Shown: positions 31,996-39,011 of the stretch, piece by piece
Position numbering within the stretch: the first letter of the stretch is position 1
How the letters are laid out: the number at the start of each line of letters is the position of its first letter
Source: an uncultured Clostridia bacterium
GTDB lineage: Bacteria > Bacillota > Clostridia > TANB77 > CAG-508
Reading direction: 5' to 3'
Assembly: GCA_947589645.1 (NCBI GenBank)
Contig: CANQCG010000014.1
Location: forward strand, 1 to 39,011
DNA: 39,011 nucleotides
The notes under the pieces: model-generated
The model's database searches: none
What the model saw: only the letters and a program-made list of their open reading frames with translations
What the model was told of the DNA's origin: nothing
Program-made: the position numbers and the translations under genes

Positions 31996-32634
31996 ATGGA
32001 GGAATTTTATACAATTTCCGAAAATATAAGTGTTACTGCAGAAGTCGTAGAGAAAAAATCAAAATTTATAGCAAATATTTTTTACATTAATAGTGACTTA
32101 GAAGCAGAACAAATTATAAAAAAGGTAAAAAAGAAATATTATGATGCAAAGCACAATTGTATAGCTTATAGAGTAATGCAAGACGAAAAATTAATTGAAC
32201 GTTCAAGTGATGATGGTGAGCCTTCCGGAACTGCTGGGGCGCCTATGCTTTCTATTTTGCAAAAAAATAATTTATGCAATATATTAGTAGTTGTTACGAG
32301 ATATTTTGGAGGTATTTTATTAGGTACAGGAGGGCTAGTTAGTTGCTATTCAAAGGTAACAATAGACGCTTTAAATAGTGCAGAAAAGGTAATAAAATGT
32401 TTAGGAATAGAGGCAGAGGTTAGCTTAGATTACACGAATTTAGAAATTTTTAAATATTACTGCAGAAACGAACAAATTAATATCACAAGTATTGAATATT
32501 TAGACAAAATTATTTGTAAAATAGAAACGGCAAATAGTAAAATTGATAAATTTATGCAAGATATTAAGCAAAAAAATATAATAGTGAATGAAATAAAAGT
32601 TTTAAATAAAAAATATATCTCGAAAAGTATATAA
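31996..32634 (+). CDS. YigZ/IMPACT-family protein
   Basis: A 212-aa member of UPF0029/YigZ. The N-terminal IMPACT domain (about 1-125) has the family signature CIAYRVM, RSSDDGEPSGTAGAPML, and VVTRYFGGILLGTGGLV. The C-terminal ferredoxin-like DUF1949 part (about 135-205) follows. The bacterial function is unsettled; the structure suggests nucleic-acid or translation-related binding. AAAGGAGA precedes ATG 31996, and the gap to the flavoprotein is 25 bp, so they are likely cotranscribed. Confidence 0.92.
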   Translation: MEEFYTISENISVTAEVVEKKSKFIANIFYINSDLEAEQIIKKVKKKYYDAKHNCIAYRVMQDEKLIERSSDDGEPSGTAGAPMLSILQKNNLCNILVVVTRYFGGILLGTGGLVSCYSKVTIDALNSAEKVIKCLGIEAEVSLDYTNLEIFKYYCRNEQINITSIEYLDKIICKIETANSKIDKFMQDIKQKNIIVNEIKVLNKKYISKSI

Positions 32635-32679
32635 AAAACAAAATTTTATAAATAAAATGGAAAAAATTTCCAAAATCTC

Positions 32680-32708
32680 TTGAAAAATTATATTGTGAAA
32701 ACTATAAT
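32680..32708 (+). promoter_or_regulatory. Promoter of spo0A
   Basis: TTGAAA (32680-32685), 17-bp spacer, TATAAT (32703-32708), 48 bp before ATG 32757. I saw no clear TGTCGAA 0A box or a sigma-H promoter nearby. Confidence 0.7.
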
Positions 32709-32756
32709 TAGAGGCGTAAAACAATTTACAAATAATTTTATATAGGAGGAGATAAA

Positions 32757-33572
32757 ATGAGAGAGAAAACTACAGTGCTAATTGCAGATGATAACCCAGA
32801 GTTTAGCAAAACGCTTTCAACTTACATTAATAATCAAGAAGATATGGAGGTAATAGCTAAAGTAAAAGATGGAGAAGAAGCCATAGAAGCAATATCAAAT
32901 TTATCACCAGATATAATATTATTAGATGTAATAATGCCACATTTAGACGGAATAGGAGTTTTAGAAAAAATTAATTTAATAAAAATGGACAAAAAACCAA
33001 TCTGTATAATGTTATCAGCAGTTGGACAAGACAAAATAACTCAAAGGGCAATTGAGTTAGGAGCACAATACTATGTAGTAAAACCTTTTGACATTGAATT
33101 ATTATTAAAAAGGATTAGGGAGTTAAAAAATTATAGACCAAGTCAAAATAATAATTTCATATCAAGAGAAGTTAAACAGCAATACATAGAGATGCCAGAA
33201 AATGCTAAAAAGGAGAAAAATAATTTAGAGGCCTTAGTTACAAATATTATTCATGAAGTCGGCGTACCAGCACATATAAAGGGTTATCAATATTTGCGTG
33301 AGGCAATAATGATGGTAGTAAATGATATTGATGTAATAAATCAAATTACAAAAAGTTTATATCCAGATATAGCATCAAAATTTGGTACCACACCATCTAG
33401 AGTAGAGCGTGCAATTCGCCACGCAATAGAAGTTGCTTGGGGAAGAGGAGAGCAAAGTGTTGTAGAAAACATATTTGGCTATACAATTTCTGCAAGTAAA
33501 GGAAAACCAACAAATTCAGAATTTATTGCAATGATTGCTGACAAACTAAGACTAGAATTAAAAAGTGCATAA
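32757..33572 (+). CDS. spo0A: Sporulation master regulator Spo0A
   Basis: Spo0A is the phosphorelay response regulator that starts sporulation. The receiver domain (about 1-125) has the acidic pair Asp11/Asp12 (IADDNPE), phospho-acceptor Asp57 ([12 protein letters not shown]), and the conserved Lys in YYVVKPFD. A linker follows, then the sigma-factor-like DNA-binding domain (about 155-271) with [19 protein letters not shown] and the recognition helix [18 protein letters not shown], highly diagnostic. AGGAGG precedes ATG 32757. The usual upstream neighbour spoIVB is replaced by yigZ here. It has its own promoter. Confidence 0.97.
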   Translation: MREKTTVLIADDNPEFSKTLSTYINNQEDMEVIAKVKDGEEAIEAISNLSPDIILLDVIMPHLDGIGVLEKINLIKMDKKPICIMLSAVGQDKITQRAIELGAQYYVVKPFDIELLLKRIRELKNYRPSQNNNFISREVKQQYIEMPENAKKEKNNLEALVTNIIHEVGVPAHIKGYQYLREAIMMVVNDIDVINQITKSLYPDIASKFGTTPSRVERAIRHAIEVAWGRGEQSVVENIFGYTISASKGKPTNSEFIAMIADKLRLELKSA

Positions 33573-33574
33573 TG

Positions 33575-33649
33575 TTGACACTATTTAAAAAAAAGTATAA
33601 TATAATTAGGGAGGAAAGTTGTTAGTCTATAGACAGCAATAGATAAAAA
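33575..33649 (+). promoter_or_regulatory. Promoter and structured leader of the m5C methyltransferase
   Basis: TTGACA (33575-33580), then TATAAT (33596-33601, 15-bp spacer; TAATAT gives 17). GGGAGG (33609-33614) would lie near the 5' end of the RNA, 35 nt before ATG 33650. A hairpin (33619-33639; GTC-TATA-GAC top, 8 bp with one bulged A) lies between, and would reduce the distance to about 14 nt. A TAG at 33623 blocks an upstream in-frame start. Confidence 0.55.
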
Positions 33650-34555
33650 ATGTCTAGAAATATTCCAAATTTTTTATATGAAAAATTATTAAAACAATAT
33701 GGAGAACAAATCACAAAGCAAATACAAGAAGGTTATACTAAAAATAGACCGGTTACACTAAGAGTGAACACGATAAAAACTAATTATCAAAATGTAAAAA
33801 ATGCTTTTGATAATTTAAAATACAATGCGCAAAATGTTGACTGGTATAAAGATGCTTTAATTATTGAAAATATTAGTGAAAATGCAATAAGGCAATTAGA
33901 TATTTATAATAATGGAGAAATCTATTTACAAAGTTTGTCTTCAATGATACCAGCATTAATATTAGAACCTAAACAGGATGAAAATATTTTAGACATGTGT
34001 GCTGCACCGGGAGGAAAGACTACACAAATATCTGCCATAACGCAAAATAAAGCATTTATAACAGCCTGTGAAAAAAATAAAATAAGAGCAGAAAGATTAA
34101 AATACAATATAGAAAAACAGGGAACAACTAGAATAACAGTGTTAACACAAGATGCAAGAAATTTAGACAGTTTCTTTTCATTTGATAAAATTTTATTAGA
34201 CGCTCCATGTAGTGGAAGTGGAACAATAAATTTATATAATGAAAATTTAGAAAAAATATTTACAGAAGAACTAATTCAAAGAAGTGTAAAAACACAATAT
34301 GAATTATTAAAAAAAGCAATATCAGTCTTAAAATCAGGACATGAAATGGTATATTCAACTTGTTCTATATTAAAAGAAGAAAACGAAGAAAATGTCTTAA
34401 AAATATTAAAAACTGGTGAAGTAGAAATTGCACCAATAGATGAAAATCAATTTAAAAAAATTCCACTTTTACCAGTAAAAATAGATGGAACAATTTGTGT
34501 TTGTCCAAATGAATTGTATGAAGGATTTTTTATTGCAAAAATTAGGAAGAAATAG
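33650..34555 (+). CDS. RsmB/RsmF (NOL1/NOP2/Sun)-family RNA m5C methyltransferase
   Basis: A SAM-dependent RNA cytosine-C5 methyltransferase (301 aa). Motifs: the RNA-binding start RPVTLRVNTIKTN, SAM motif I DMCAAPGGKTTQIS, LLDAPCSGSGT with the release cysteine, and VYSTCSILKEENEE with the catalytic cysteine. It lacks the N-terminal NusB-like domain of RsmB and the C-terminal PUA-like domain of RsmF, being among the shorter members, so the target (rRNA or tRNA) is not clear. Its start context is odd: the only good ribosome site is 35 nt upstream with a hairpin between. Confidence 0.88.
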   Translation: MSRNIPNFLYEKLLKQYGEQITKQIQEGYTKNRPVTLRVNTIKTNYQNVKNAFDNLKYNAQNVDWYKDALIIENISENAIRQLDIYNNGEIYLQSLSSMIPALILEPKQDENILDMCAAPGGKTTQISAITQNKAFITACEKNKIRAERLKYNIEKQGTTRITVLTQDARNLDSFFSFDKILLDAPCSGSGTINLYNENLEKIFTEELIQRSVKTQYELLKKAISVLKSGHEMVYSTCSILKEENEENVLKILKTGEVEIAPIDENQFKKIPLLPVKIDGTICVCPNELYEGFFIAKIRKK

Positions 34556-34556
34556 T

Positions 34557-34594
34557 AAAAGGAATGAGTATGTTAAAAAAACTCATTCCTTTTT
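34557..34594. terminator. Bidirectional terminator between convergent genes
   Basis: AAAAGGAATGAGT (34557-34569) pairs perfectly with ACTCATTCCTTTT (34581-34593), A-run and T-run at the ends. It serves the methyltransferase and the minus-strand DUF378 gene. Confidence 0.88.
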
Positions 34595-34621
34595 AATTAA
34601 ATATAATAGAAATCTATGGAA

Positions 34622-34816
34622 TTACTCATTGATTTTAGAATAAAGTCCAATTGAAATTATACCACTAATTCCTACTAATGAATATATAATTCTGCTAAGT
34701 ACACTCATAGTTCCAAAAAGAGTTGCAACTAAATCAAAATTGAAAAGTCCTATAAGTAGCCAATTAAGTGCGCCAACAATTACAAGAGTAAGAACAATAT
34801 TATACAAAACTTTCAT
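34622..34816 (-). CDS. DUF378-family small membrane protein (YuzA-like)
   Basis: A 64-aa protein with two transmembrane helices. The DUF378 signature is seen: VGALNWLLIGLFNFDLVATLFG and SRIIYSLVGISGI. The function is not known. The start on the minus strand is the ATG at 34816, with GGAGG 8 bp upstream; the in-frame ATG 15 bases further out overlaps that site. It is monocistronic. Confidence 0.88.
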   Translation of the reverse strand: MKVLYNIVLTLVIVGALNWLLIGLFNFDLVATLFGTMSVLSRIIYSLVGISGIISIGLYSKINE

Positions 34817-34962
34817 AAACTTAACCTCCATAAATATTTTTCTATAATTAGTATATTAAAATATGCTAAAAATATTCAAAAAAGTTTATTTAAAACAAAA
34901 ATATAAAATTTTTGAGATTTTTAAAAGCATAATTATATAAATATGGAAAATTTTACAAAGAA

Positions 34963-35463
34963 TCATAATATTTTGCCTGGCACGCCAACAACAGTTGCGT
35001 TTTTAGGAACATCTTTTAACACAACTGCATTTGCACCTATTTTAGCATTATCTCCAATAGTGATATTTCCAAGAATTTTGGCACCACAACCAATCATAAC
35101 ATTATTTCCTATAGTAGGGTGGCGTTTTCCCTTTTGCTTTCCAGTACCTCCAAGAGTTACACCGTGATAAAGTAGTACATTATCTCCAATAATAGCTGTT
35201 TCTCCAATTACAACACCTGTACCGTGATCTATGAACAAACCTTTGCCGATTGTCGCACCCGGATGTATTTCTATACCTGTTTTTCTTTTAGCTTTTTCGC
35301 TTATATATCGAGCAATGAAAAAGTGTTTTTTCTTATAAAAATAGTGAGCAATTTTATAATATATCATAGCTTTAAAACATGGGTATAGTAGCACTTCGAA
35401 AGTAGAGCTAAGTGCAGGGTCTTTTTCCTTTATTGATTTTATTAGTTCTTTTATAAATTGCAT
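34963..35463 (-). CDS. cysE: Serine O-acetyltransferase
   Basis: It transfers acetyl from acetyl-CoA to L-serine, the first step of cysteine synthesis. The 166-aa protein has a short N-terminal helical part (about 1-60) and the left-handed hexapeptide-repeat barrel: [62 protein letters not shown]. The two active-site histidines are in DHGTG and YHGVTLGG. The end GVPGKIL is standard. It is shorter than E. coli CysE, mostly at the N-terminus. On the minus strand the second ATG (35463) is at proper spacing (8 bp) from AGAGG; the first ATG (35469) is too close. No cysK is adjacent. Confidence 0.93.
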   Translation of the reverse strand: MQFIKELIKSIKEKDPALSSTFEVLLYPCFKAMIYYKIAHYFYKKKHFFIARYISEKAKRKTGIEIHPGATIGKGLFIDHGTGVVIGETAIIGDNVLLYHGVTLGGTGKQKGKRHPTIGNNVMIGCGAKILGNITIGDNAKIGANAVVLKDVPKNATVVGVPGKIL

Positions 35464-35492
35464 AGCCATAACCTCTTTATATATTATTCTTA

Positions 35493-35522
35493 TACATAAA
35501 AATAGTTATAGTGTTATGTCAA
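35493..35522 (-). promoter_or_regulatory. Possible promoter of cysE
   Basis: On the minus strand: TTGACA (complement of 35517-35522), 18-bp spacer, TATGTA (complement of 35493-35498). The -10 is weak. Confidence 0.4.
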
Positions 35523-35539
35523 AACTGCAGGGAAAGTTG

Positions 35540-35568
35540 TTGACTTTAATGCATTTCAATGGTAAAAT
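35540..35568 (+). promoter_or_regulatory. Promoter of the secreted two-repeat protein
   Basis: TTGACT (35540-35545), 17-bp spacer, TAAAAT (35563-35568). The 5' leader to ATG 35660 would be about 85 nt. Confidence 0.6.
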
Positions 35569-35659
35569 AAAAATAGGTATGTTATGTCTTTTTTATTAAA
35601 AGTTTCATATAATATCATAGCATGTAAATCCTAAAATATTAAAAAAGGGGGGTAATAAT

Positions 35660-37648
35660 ATGACGAAAAAGACGATTAAAAAAGTTGTTACTATTTTTAC
35701 AGCTGGTTCAATAGTATTATCTACGCCATTTATCGCACATAAATTTATGTCACAGCATCGATTTAATTTCGATGAAATTAGCAAAGTGGCAGATGTAATG
35801 GTTAATAAAGCATCATATTCTCGTATTGTAGATAAACCGGCTTTAAGAGAAGTAAAACTTTTACAAACAAAAGATGAAAATACTAATAGTGTATCAGAAA
35901 AAGAAGTTATATTAGAACAAGTAAAAGAGGATATTACAAGTACTGAAAATGAGTTAACTGCAAAAGTACAACATAGTAATAAAATAGATGATACAACACC
36001 GGTAGAAACAAATGCAGATACAAGTGATTTGCTAAACAATAATTATAGAGAATTAAATAATACGGAATGTTTTGAAGAAGCAAAAGATGAGGAAACAACT
36101 AAACAAAATGAAATGCCATCTGTTTCTCAAGAAATGAATGATGAGGGCGAAAATTCTGCTATTGTATCAGATTTACCAAAAACTGAAGAAGTAGAACCAG
36201 AAGAAAATATAATTACACCAGAAGTTAAAGAAGAACCTAAGACTGAAAAAACACCAGAAGTTAAAGAAACAAAACCAGAAGAAAATGCAGTTAAACCAGA
36301 AACATCTAAGGCAGAAGATGAAGCAAAGCCACAAGAAAATACTACTACACCTAAAGCTAAAGAGCAAGATGTACAAAGTGCAAATTCAGAAGTTGAATCA
36401 AATTCTCAGAAAAATGAAGAATTAATTAAAATAATTCAAGAAGCAGTTAAAAGAACAGGTGAAGCTGACAGTGTTTATATGACAAGAAAAAGAACTGGTT
36501 TATATCCAGAAGATGCAAAAATAAAATACAGCATAAGCCAAAATAGACGTTGGTATGAAGATGAATATCTTAAAGTTGAAGAATATATAGAAGGTTTTCC
36601 AGGCAGATATCCAACAGATTCTACTCTAGTTAGATATTTCTATCAAACAAGGTGGACAAAAGATAAACAGACAAATGAATGGGAAAACAAAGGTGCATTA
36701 TATGTAGGACATGGCATTAGTGAACTAGGATTTTTAAAACAAATAAAATCTGTTGAACAATTAAAAATAAGTTGCCCATATCCAGTTTATGTTGTAACTC
36801 TTGATAAAGAATTTGCAAATAAAGCAGCAGAAAATCTACTTAATACTACTAATTTATTTAAAACAGATGTAACAGTAACTGTTATGTTAAATTTTGAAGG
36901 CTATATTATAAGTTTTGATTGTGATTGGCAAAAAGGAGTTTTAAATGACCCTAAATTAGGTCCTGTAACTATAACTCTACATTTAGGAGACTTTAATAAA
37001 ACTACCATTCAAAGACCTAAGGATTTAAACGATGAACCATTTGATTATCCAGATTGGAGAAATGTATTAACTCAAAGTAAAAAAGAAGCTATAAAATCTA
37101 GTATTTATGCAGCATATGATAAAACATATAAAGCAAATAATGCAACTTATACATTAAATGGTAAGAAAGTTCAATATGATTTACAAACGAATTCTGCATT
37201 AATAGAAAATACTGATGGATCAACCACATACTATCATGGTAATGGTGCATATTTAGATTATGATTTTGTAACACCACAATTCCAACAAGATAGTTGGACT
37301 AAAGCAAAAAATTCAGAGACATGGAATAAAAATGTTAGAAAACATACTTGCTTTATTCCTAAAGAATTATATTTCCTAACTAGAGTATTTGATGTTATAG
37401 ATGTACAAGAAGGAGCAGATAAAACAACATATACTATTGAAGTTCTAAAACAATATGCAAATAGTGCTTATAGTTATTCTTGCAATACATCTGACGATAA
37501 ATTTACTTCAAATGTTAGATTTACTGTAAGCTTAGATAAGCAAGGTTACATTAGTGAAATACACATTGATAGTGAAGGTTATAAAGTAGATTTAGTTATG
37601 AACAATATTAACAGTACTACTGTAGCAAGACCAGAAGGTATTGAATAA
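35660..37648 (+). CDS. Secreted protein with P/E/K-rich stalk and two LolA-like repeats
   Basis: I do not recognise a named family. The 662-aa protein has an N-terminal signal sequence (about 5-28, KTIKKVVTIFTAGSIVLSTPFI, no lipobox cysteine), an acidic unstructured region (about 60-170), a P/E/K/T-rich stalk with repeated TPEVKE/KPEEN units (about 175-240), and two related domains of about 195 residues (about 255-455 and 470-662). Each begins with a helix, contains paired beta-strands, and ends alike: TVTVMLNFEGYIISF ... NKTTIQRP against FTVSLDKQGYISEI ... NSTTVARP. The layout recalls half-open beta-sandwich carriers (LppX/LolA-like), but this is only inference. No sorting signal is seen. 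AAGGGGGG precedes ATG. Confidence 0.72.
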   Translation: MTKKTIKKVVTIFTAGSIVLSTPFIAHKFMSQHRFNFDEISKVADVMVNKASYSRIVDKPALREVKLLQTKDENTNSVSEKEVILEQVKEDITSTENELTAKVQHSNKIDDTTPVETNADTSDLLNNNYRELNNTECFEEAKDEETTKQNEMPSVSQEMNDEGENSAIVSDLPKTEEVEPEENIITPEVKEEPKTEKTPEVKETKPEENAVKPETSKAEDEAKPQENTTTPKAKEQDVQSANSEVESNSQKNEELIKIIQEAVKRTGEADSVYMTRKRTGLYPEDAKIKYSISQNRRWYEDEYLKVEEYIEGFPGRYPTDSTLVRYFYQTRWTKDKQTNEWENKGALYVGHGISELGFLKQIKSVEQLKISCPYPVYVVTLDKEFANKAAENLLNTTNLFKTDVTVTVMLNFEGYIISFDCDWQKGVLNDPKLGPVTITLHLGDFNKTTIQRPKDLNDEPFDYPDWRNVLTQSKKEAIKSSIYAAYDKTYKANNATYTLNGKKVQYDLQTNSALIENTDGSTTYYHGNGAYLDYDFVTPQFQQDSWTKAKNSETWNKNVRKHTCFIPKELYFLTRVFDVIDVQEGADKTTYTIEVLKQYANSAYSYSCNTSDDKFTSNVRFTVSLDKQGYISEIHIDSEGYKVDLVMNNINSTTVARPEGIE

Positions 37649-37730
37649 TTCTAGATTAAAAATATTGTAGCAAAACTGGATTTATGATAAACAAAAATAA
37701 AATAACTTCATATGAAATGTTAAATAATAG

Positions 37731-37759
37731 AAAAAGTCATACATTATGTATGGCTTTTT
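37731..37759 (+). terminator. Intrinsic terminator after the two-repeat protein gene
   Basis: AAAAAGTCATACA (37731-37743) pairs over 13 bp (one G:U) with TGTATGGCTTTTT, with a 3-nt loop. Confidence 0.85.
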
Positions 37760-37770
37760 CCATTAAAATA

Positions 37771-37799
37771 TTGTGTAAAAAATTGTTTTATGGTATCAT
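37771..37799 (+). promoter_or_regulatory. Extended -10 promoter of the zinc-tail surface protein
   Basis: TTGTGT (37771-37776), 17-bp spacer, TGG-TATCAT (-10 at 37794-37799), 27 bp before ATG 37826. Confidence 0.55.
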
Positions 37800-37825
37800 T
37801 TTATTGAATATAGGGGGATGTTAAA

Positions 37826-38572
37826 ATGAAATGGGTAAAAATAGTTCTAGGAACAATTATTGTATTAATTGCAATAGGAATTATAACTGGCGAAAGTGTA
37901 ACGCCAAATCAAAATGAGGCAGGTAATTCTATTAACTCTGTAGCAACAAATACAAATGAGGATAAGAAAATAGAAATAGAAAAATTAATATTATCTGATA
38001 CAGATATAAAACTAGATATTAAAGATACAAAAAATATTTTAGTAAATATACAACCATCAAAAGCAGATACCGAAAATTTACAATTTTGCAGTACTAATAC
38101 ACAAATAGTTAAATTTAGCAAAGATACAATAAAAAGTGATGAAACCGAAGTATATGGAAAATTACAGCCAATTTCAGAAGGCAAATGTGAAATATATGTT
38201 AAATCAAATGAAATTGAAAGTAATAAAGTAAAGGTAACTGTAATAGACAAAGAAAGAATTGAAAATGAAAAAAGATTAAAAGAAGAACAAGCTAAAAAAG
38301 AGGCAGAAGAAGAAGCTAAAAGATTAGCAGAAGAGCAAGCTAAAAAGCAAGCACAAGCCCAAGCACAGACACAGTATCAACCTCCAAAGCAAGAGACTAC
38401 TACAATTCAGCCTTCTACACCTAATAACAATAATAGTAGAACAGTATATATAACACCAACAGGGAAAAGATATCATTATTCTTCAACATGTGGAGGAAAA
38501 AATTCAAGATCAACAACGTTAAGCAACGCAATATCATTAGGATTAACGCCATGCCAAAAGTGTGCACAATAA
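37826..38572 (+). CDS. Membrane-anchored protein with Ig-like region, coiled coil and C-terminal Cys/His zinc-binding-like domain
   Basis: A 248-aa exported protein. An N-terminal signal anchor (about 3-21, WVKIVLGTIIVLIAIGIIT) is followed by a beta-rich region (about 45-140) resembling bacterial Ig-like folds (KLILSDTDIKLDIKDTKN ... NKVKVTVID), an alanine/glutamate/lysine-rich coiled coil (about 141-185, EEQAKKEAEEEAKRLAEEQA), a Q/P/T-rich linker, and a compact C-terminal domain (204-248): YITPTGKRYHYSSTC ... TPCQKC, with likely metal ligands His217, Cys222, Cys243 and Cys246. This tail is found on several secreted proteins and nucleases in Bacillota; its role is not established. GGGGGATG supports ATG 37826. 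Confidence 0.78.
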   Translation: MKWVKIVLGTIIVLIAIGIITGESVTPNQNEAGNSINSVATNTNEDKKIEIEKLILSDTDIKLDIKDTKNILVNIQPSKADTENLQFCSTNTQIVKFSKDTIKSDETEVYGKLQPISEGKCEIYVKSNEIESNKVKVTVIDKERIENEKRLKEEQAKKEAEEEAKRLAEEQAKKQAQAQAQTQYQPPKQETTTIQPSTPNNNNSRTVYITPTGKRYHYSSTCGGKNSRSTTLSNAISLGLTPCQKCAQ

Positions 38573-38578
38573 ATATAT

Positions 38579-38627
38579 AAGTTAAATAAAAACATTAGCT
38601 GTTGCTAATGTTTTTTATATTTAACTT
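38579..38627. terminator. Long bidirectional terminator
   Basis: The inner stem AAAAACATTAGC/GCTAATGTTTTT (loop TGTT) is extended outside by AAGTTAAAT/ATTTAACTT. It separates the convergent zinc-tail protein and DUF1653 genes and overlaps the last codon of the latter. Confidence 0.85.
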
Positions 38628-38874
38628 ATTCCGTAATTTCCTCAAAACGATATTTCTGCTTCACATTTGGATACTTTTCGTGGTCTACTTCTGATAAAAA
38701 CATTTCTAATGGTCTTGCATAAATTCCATCTTTATGATTTGTGTTTCCGTTATTATCTAAACAACAATAAACAACTAAATCTTCTCCAGTTTCACTATGT
38801 TTAGCAGTAGTAATAACTAGTGCTTTTGATCCTTTAAAATGTTTATATATAGTGTAAGGTTTTACTTTTCGCAT
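38626..38874 (-). CDS. DUF1653-family protein
   Basis: A small 82-aa cytosolic protein. The DUF1653 signature is visible: [31 protein letters not shown], then [19 protein letters not shown] and YRFEEI at the end. The function is unknown. On the minus strand ATG 38874 has GAGAGGTG 8 bp upstream; an in-frame ATG further out at 38916 has no ribosome site. Confidence 0.9.
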   Translation of the reverse strand: MRKVKPYTIYKHFKGSKALVITTAKHSETGEDLVVYCCLDNNGNTNHKDGIYARPLEMFLSEVDHEKYPNVKQKYRFEEITE

Positions 38875-38931
38875 ATTAATTGCACCTCTCAATTTATTAT
38901 ATATTATAAAGAGCAAATATAAAAGATTTCT

Positions 38932-39011
38932 ATGTTGGAGCGGGTAGTCGGTGGTAACTACCCTTACTTATTCTTTAAATACTTTATATTACTATATTAT
39001 AAGAATTTATA
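38932..39011 (+). other. GC-rich hairpin element / open frame at the window edge
   Basis: GGGTAGT (38942-38948) pairs with ACTACCC (38957-38963) around an 8-nt loop, in a block (about 38936-38964) far richer in G than its surroundings. An open frame starts at ATG 38932 ([15 protein letters not shown]...) and runs off the window without a stop; it has no Shine-Dalgarno and uses CGG. It may be a repeated intergenic element rather than a gene. Confidence 0.4.

Noticed and set aside
36173..36376. Minus-strand Phe/Trp/Cys-rich ORF opposite the P/E/K stalk
   Set aside because: Shadow of the repetitive stalk codons on the other strand; no ribosome site.
35660..37648. DLPKTEE near residue 171 as an internal LPxTG sorting signal
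   Set aside because: The fifth residue is Glu, it lies mid-protein and no hydrophobic segment follows.

Overview
The window is a very AT-rich stretch (about 30% GC by eye, not computed) from a Gram-positive, endospore-forming, fermentative anaerobe, most likely an uncultured or gut-type member of the Clostridia (Bacillota). This rests on Spo0A, a SpoIVFB-type M50 protease preceded by an M23 protein, a three-gene [FeFe]-hydrogenase of the HydABC type, the mraZ-rsmH-ftsL start of the division/cell-wall cluster, strong AGGAGG-type ribosome binding sites, and arginine coded almost only by AGA/AGG. No phage or transposon genes were recognised. The gene content is mainly housekeeping with an envelope/surface flavour.

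Layout: 1-4.8 kb holds a GT4 glycosyltransferase, a YlbF-family protein, a membrane zinc protease, secG and an N-terminally short RNase R. 4.8-8.3 kb holds a TetR regulator with an acyl-CoA ligase and an unknown coiled-coil protein. 8.4-9.3 kb holds tRNA-His and tRNA-Gln, a 57-bp GC-rich island and an internally deleted KilA-N protein. 9.7-16.5 kb holds a SprT-like protein, ddl, a wrecked superoxide dismutase, a frameshifted lepA, an rlmB-type methyltransferase with an Arg-rich repeat tail, and an unknown membrane-anchored protein. 16.5-18.1 kb holds a sortase and an endolysin-like M15/PG-binding protein. 18.3-22.5 kb is the hydrogenase operon. 22.8-25.2 kb is mraZ, a 300-bp CAAAAG repeat field, rsmH and an ftsL/divIC-like gene. 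25.3-28.9 kb holds an HD-GYP protein, a second sortase with its start codon out of frame, a thioester/Cna-B surface protein ending at LPKTGM, and a small tail-anchored protein. 28.9-34.6 kb holds the M23/SpoIVFB pair, a BaiN-like flavoprotein, a YigZ protein, spo0A and an RNA m5C methyltransferase. 34.6-39 kb holds DUF378, cysE, two exported proteins, DUF1653 and a GC-rich hairpin at the edge.

How it fits together: HydABC would reoxidise NADH and reduced ferredoxin during fermentation. The sortases, the thioester adhesin and the two exported proteins point to surface display. Spo0A, M23 and SpoIVFB belong to sporulation.

The most unusual signals are non-coding: (1) a dense, aperiodic CAAAAG array plus two perfect hairpins between mraZ and rsmH; (2) three genes whose Shine-Dalgarno lies in the right arm of a terminator-like hairpin whose U-tract runs to the start codon; (3) two genes where a hairpin sits between the Shine-Dalgarno and the AUG; (4) a perfect 25-bp inverted repeat upstream of mraZ; (5) two short GC-rich intergenic elements in otherwise AT-rich DNA. 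Broken genes are also frequent: sod, lepA, sortase 2, the sorting signal of the surface protein, and the KilA-N gene.
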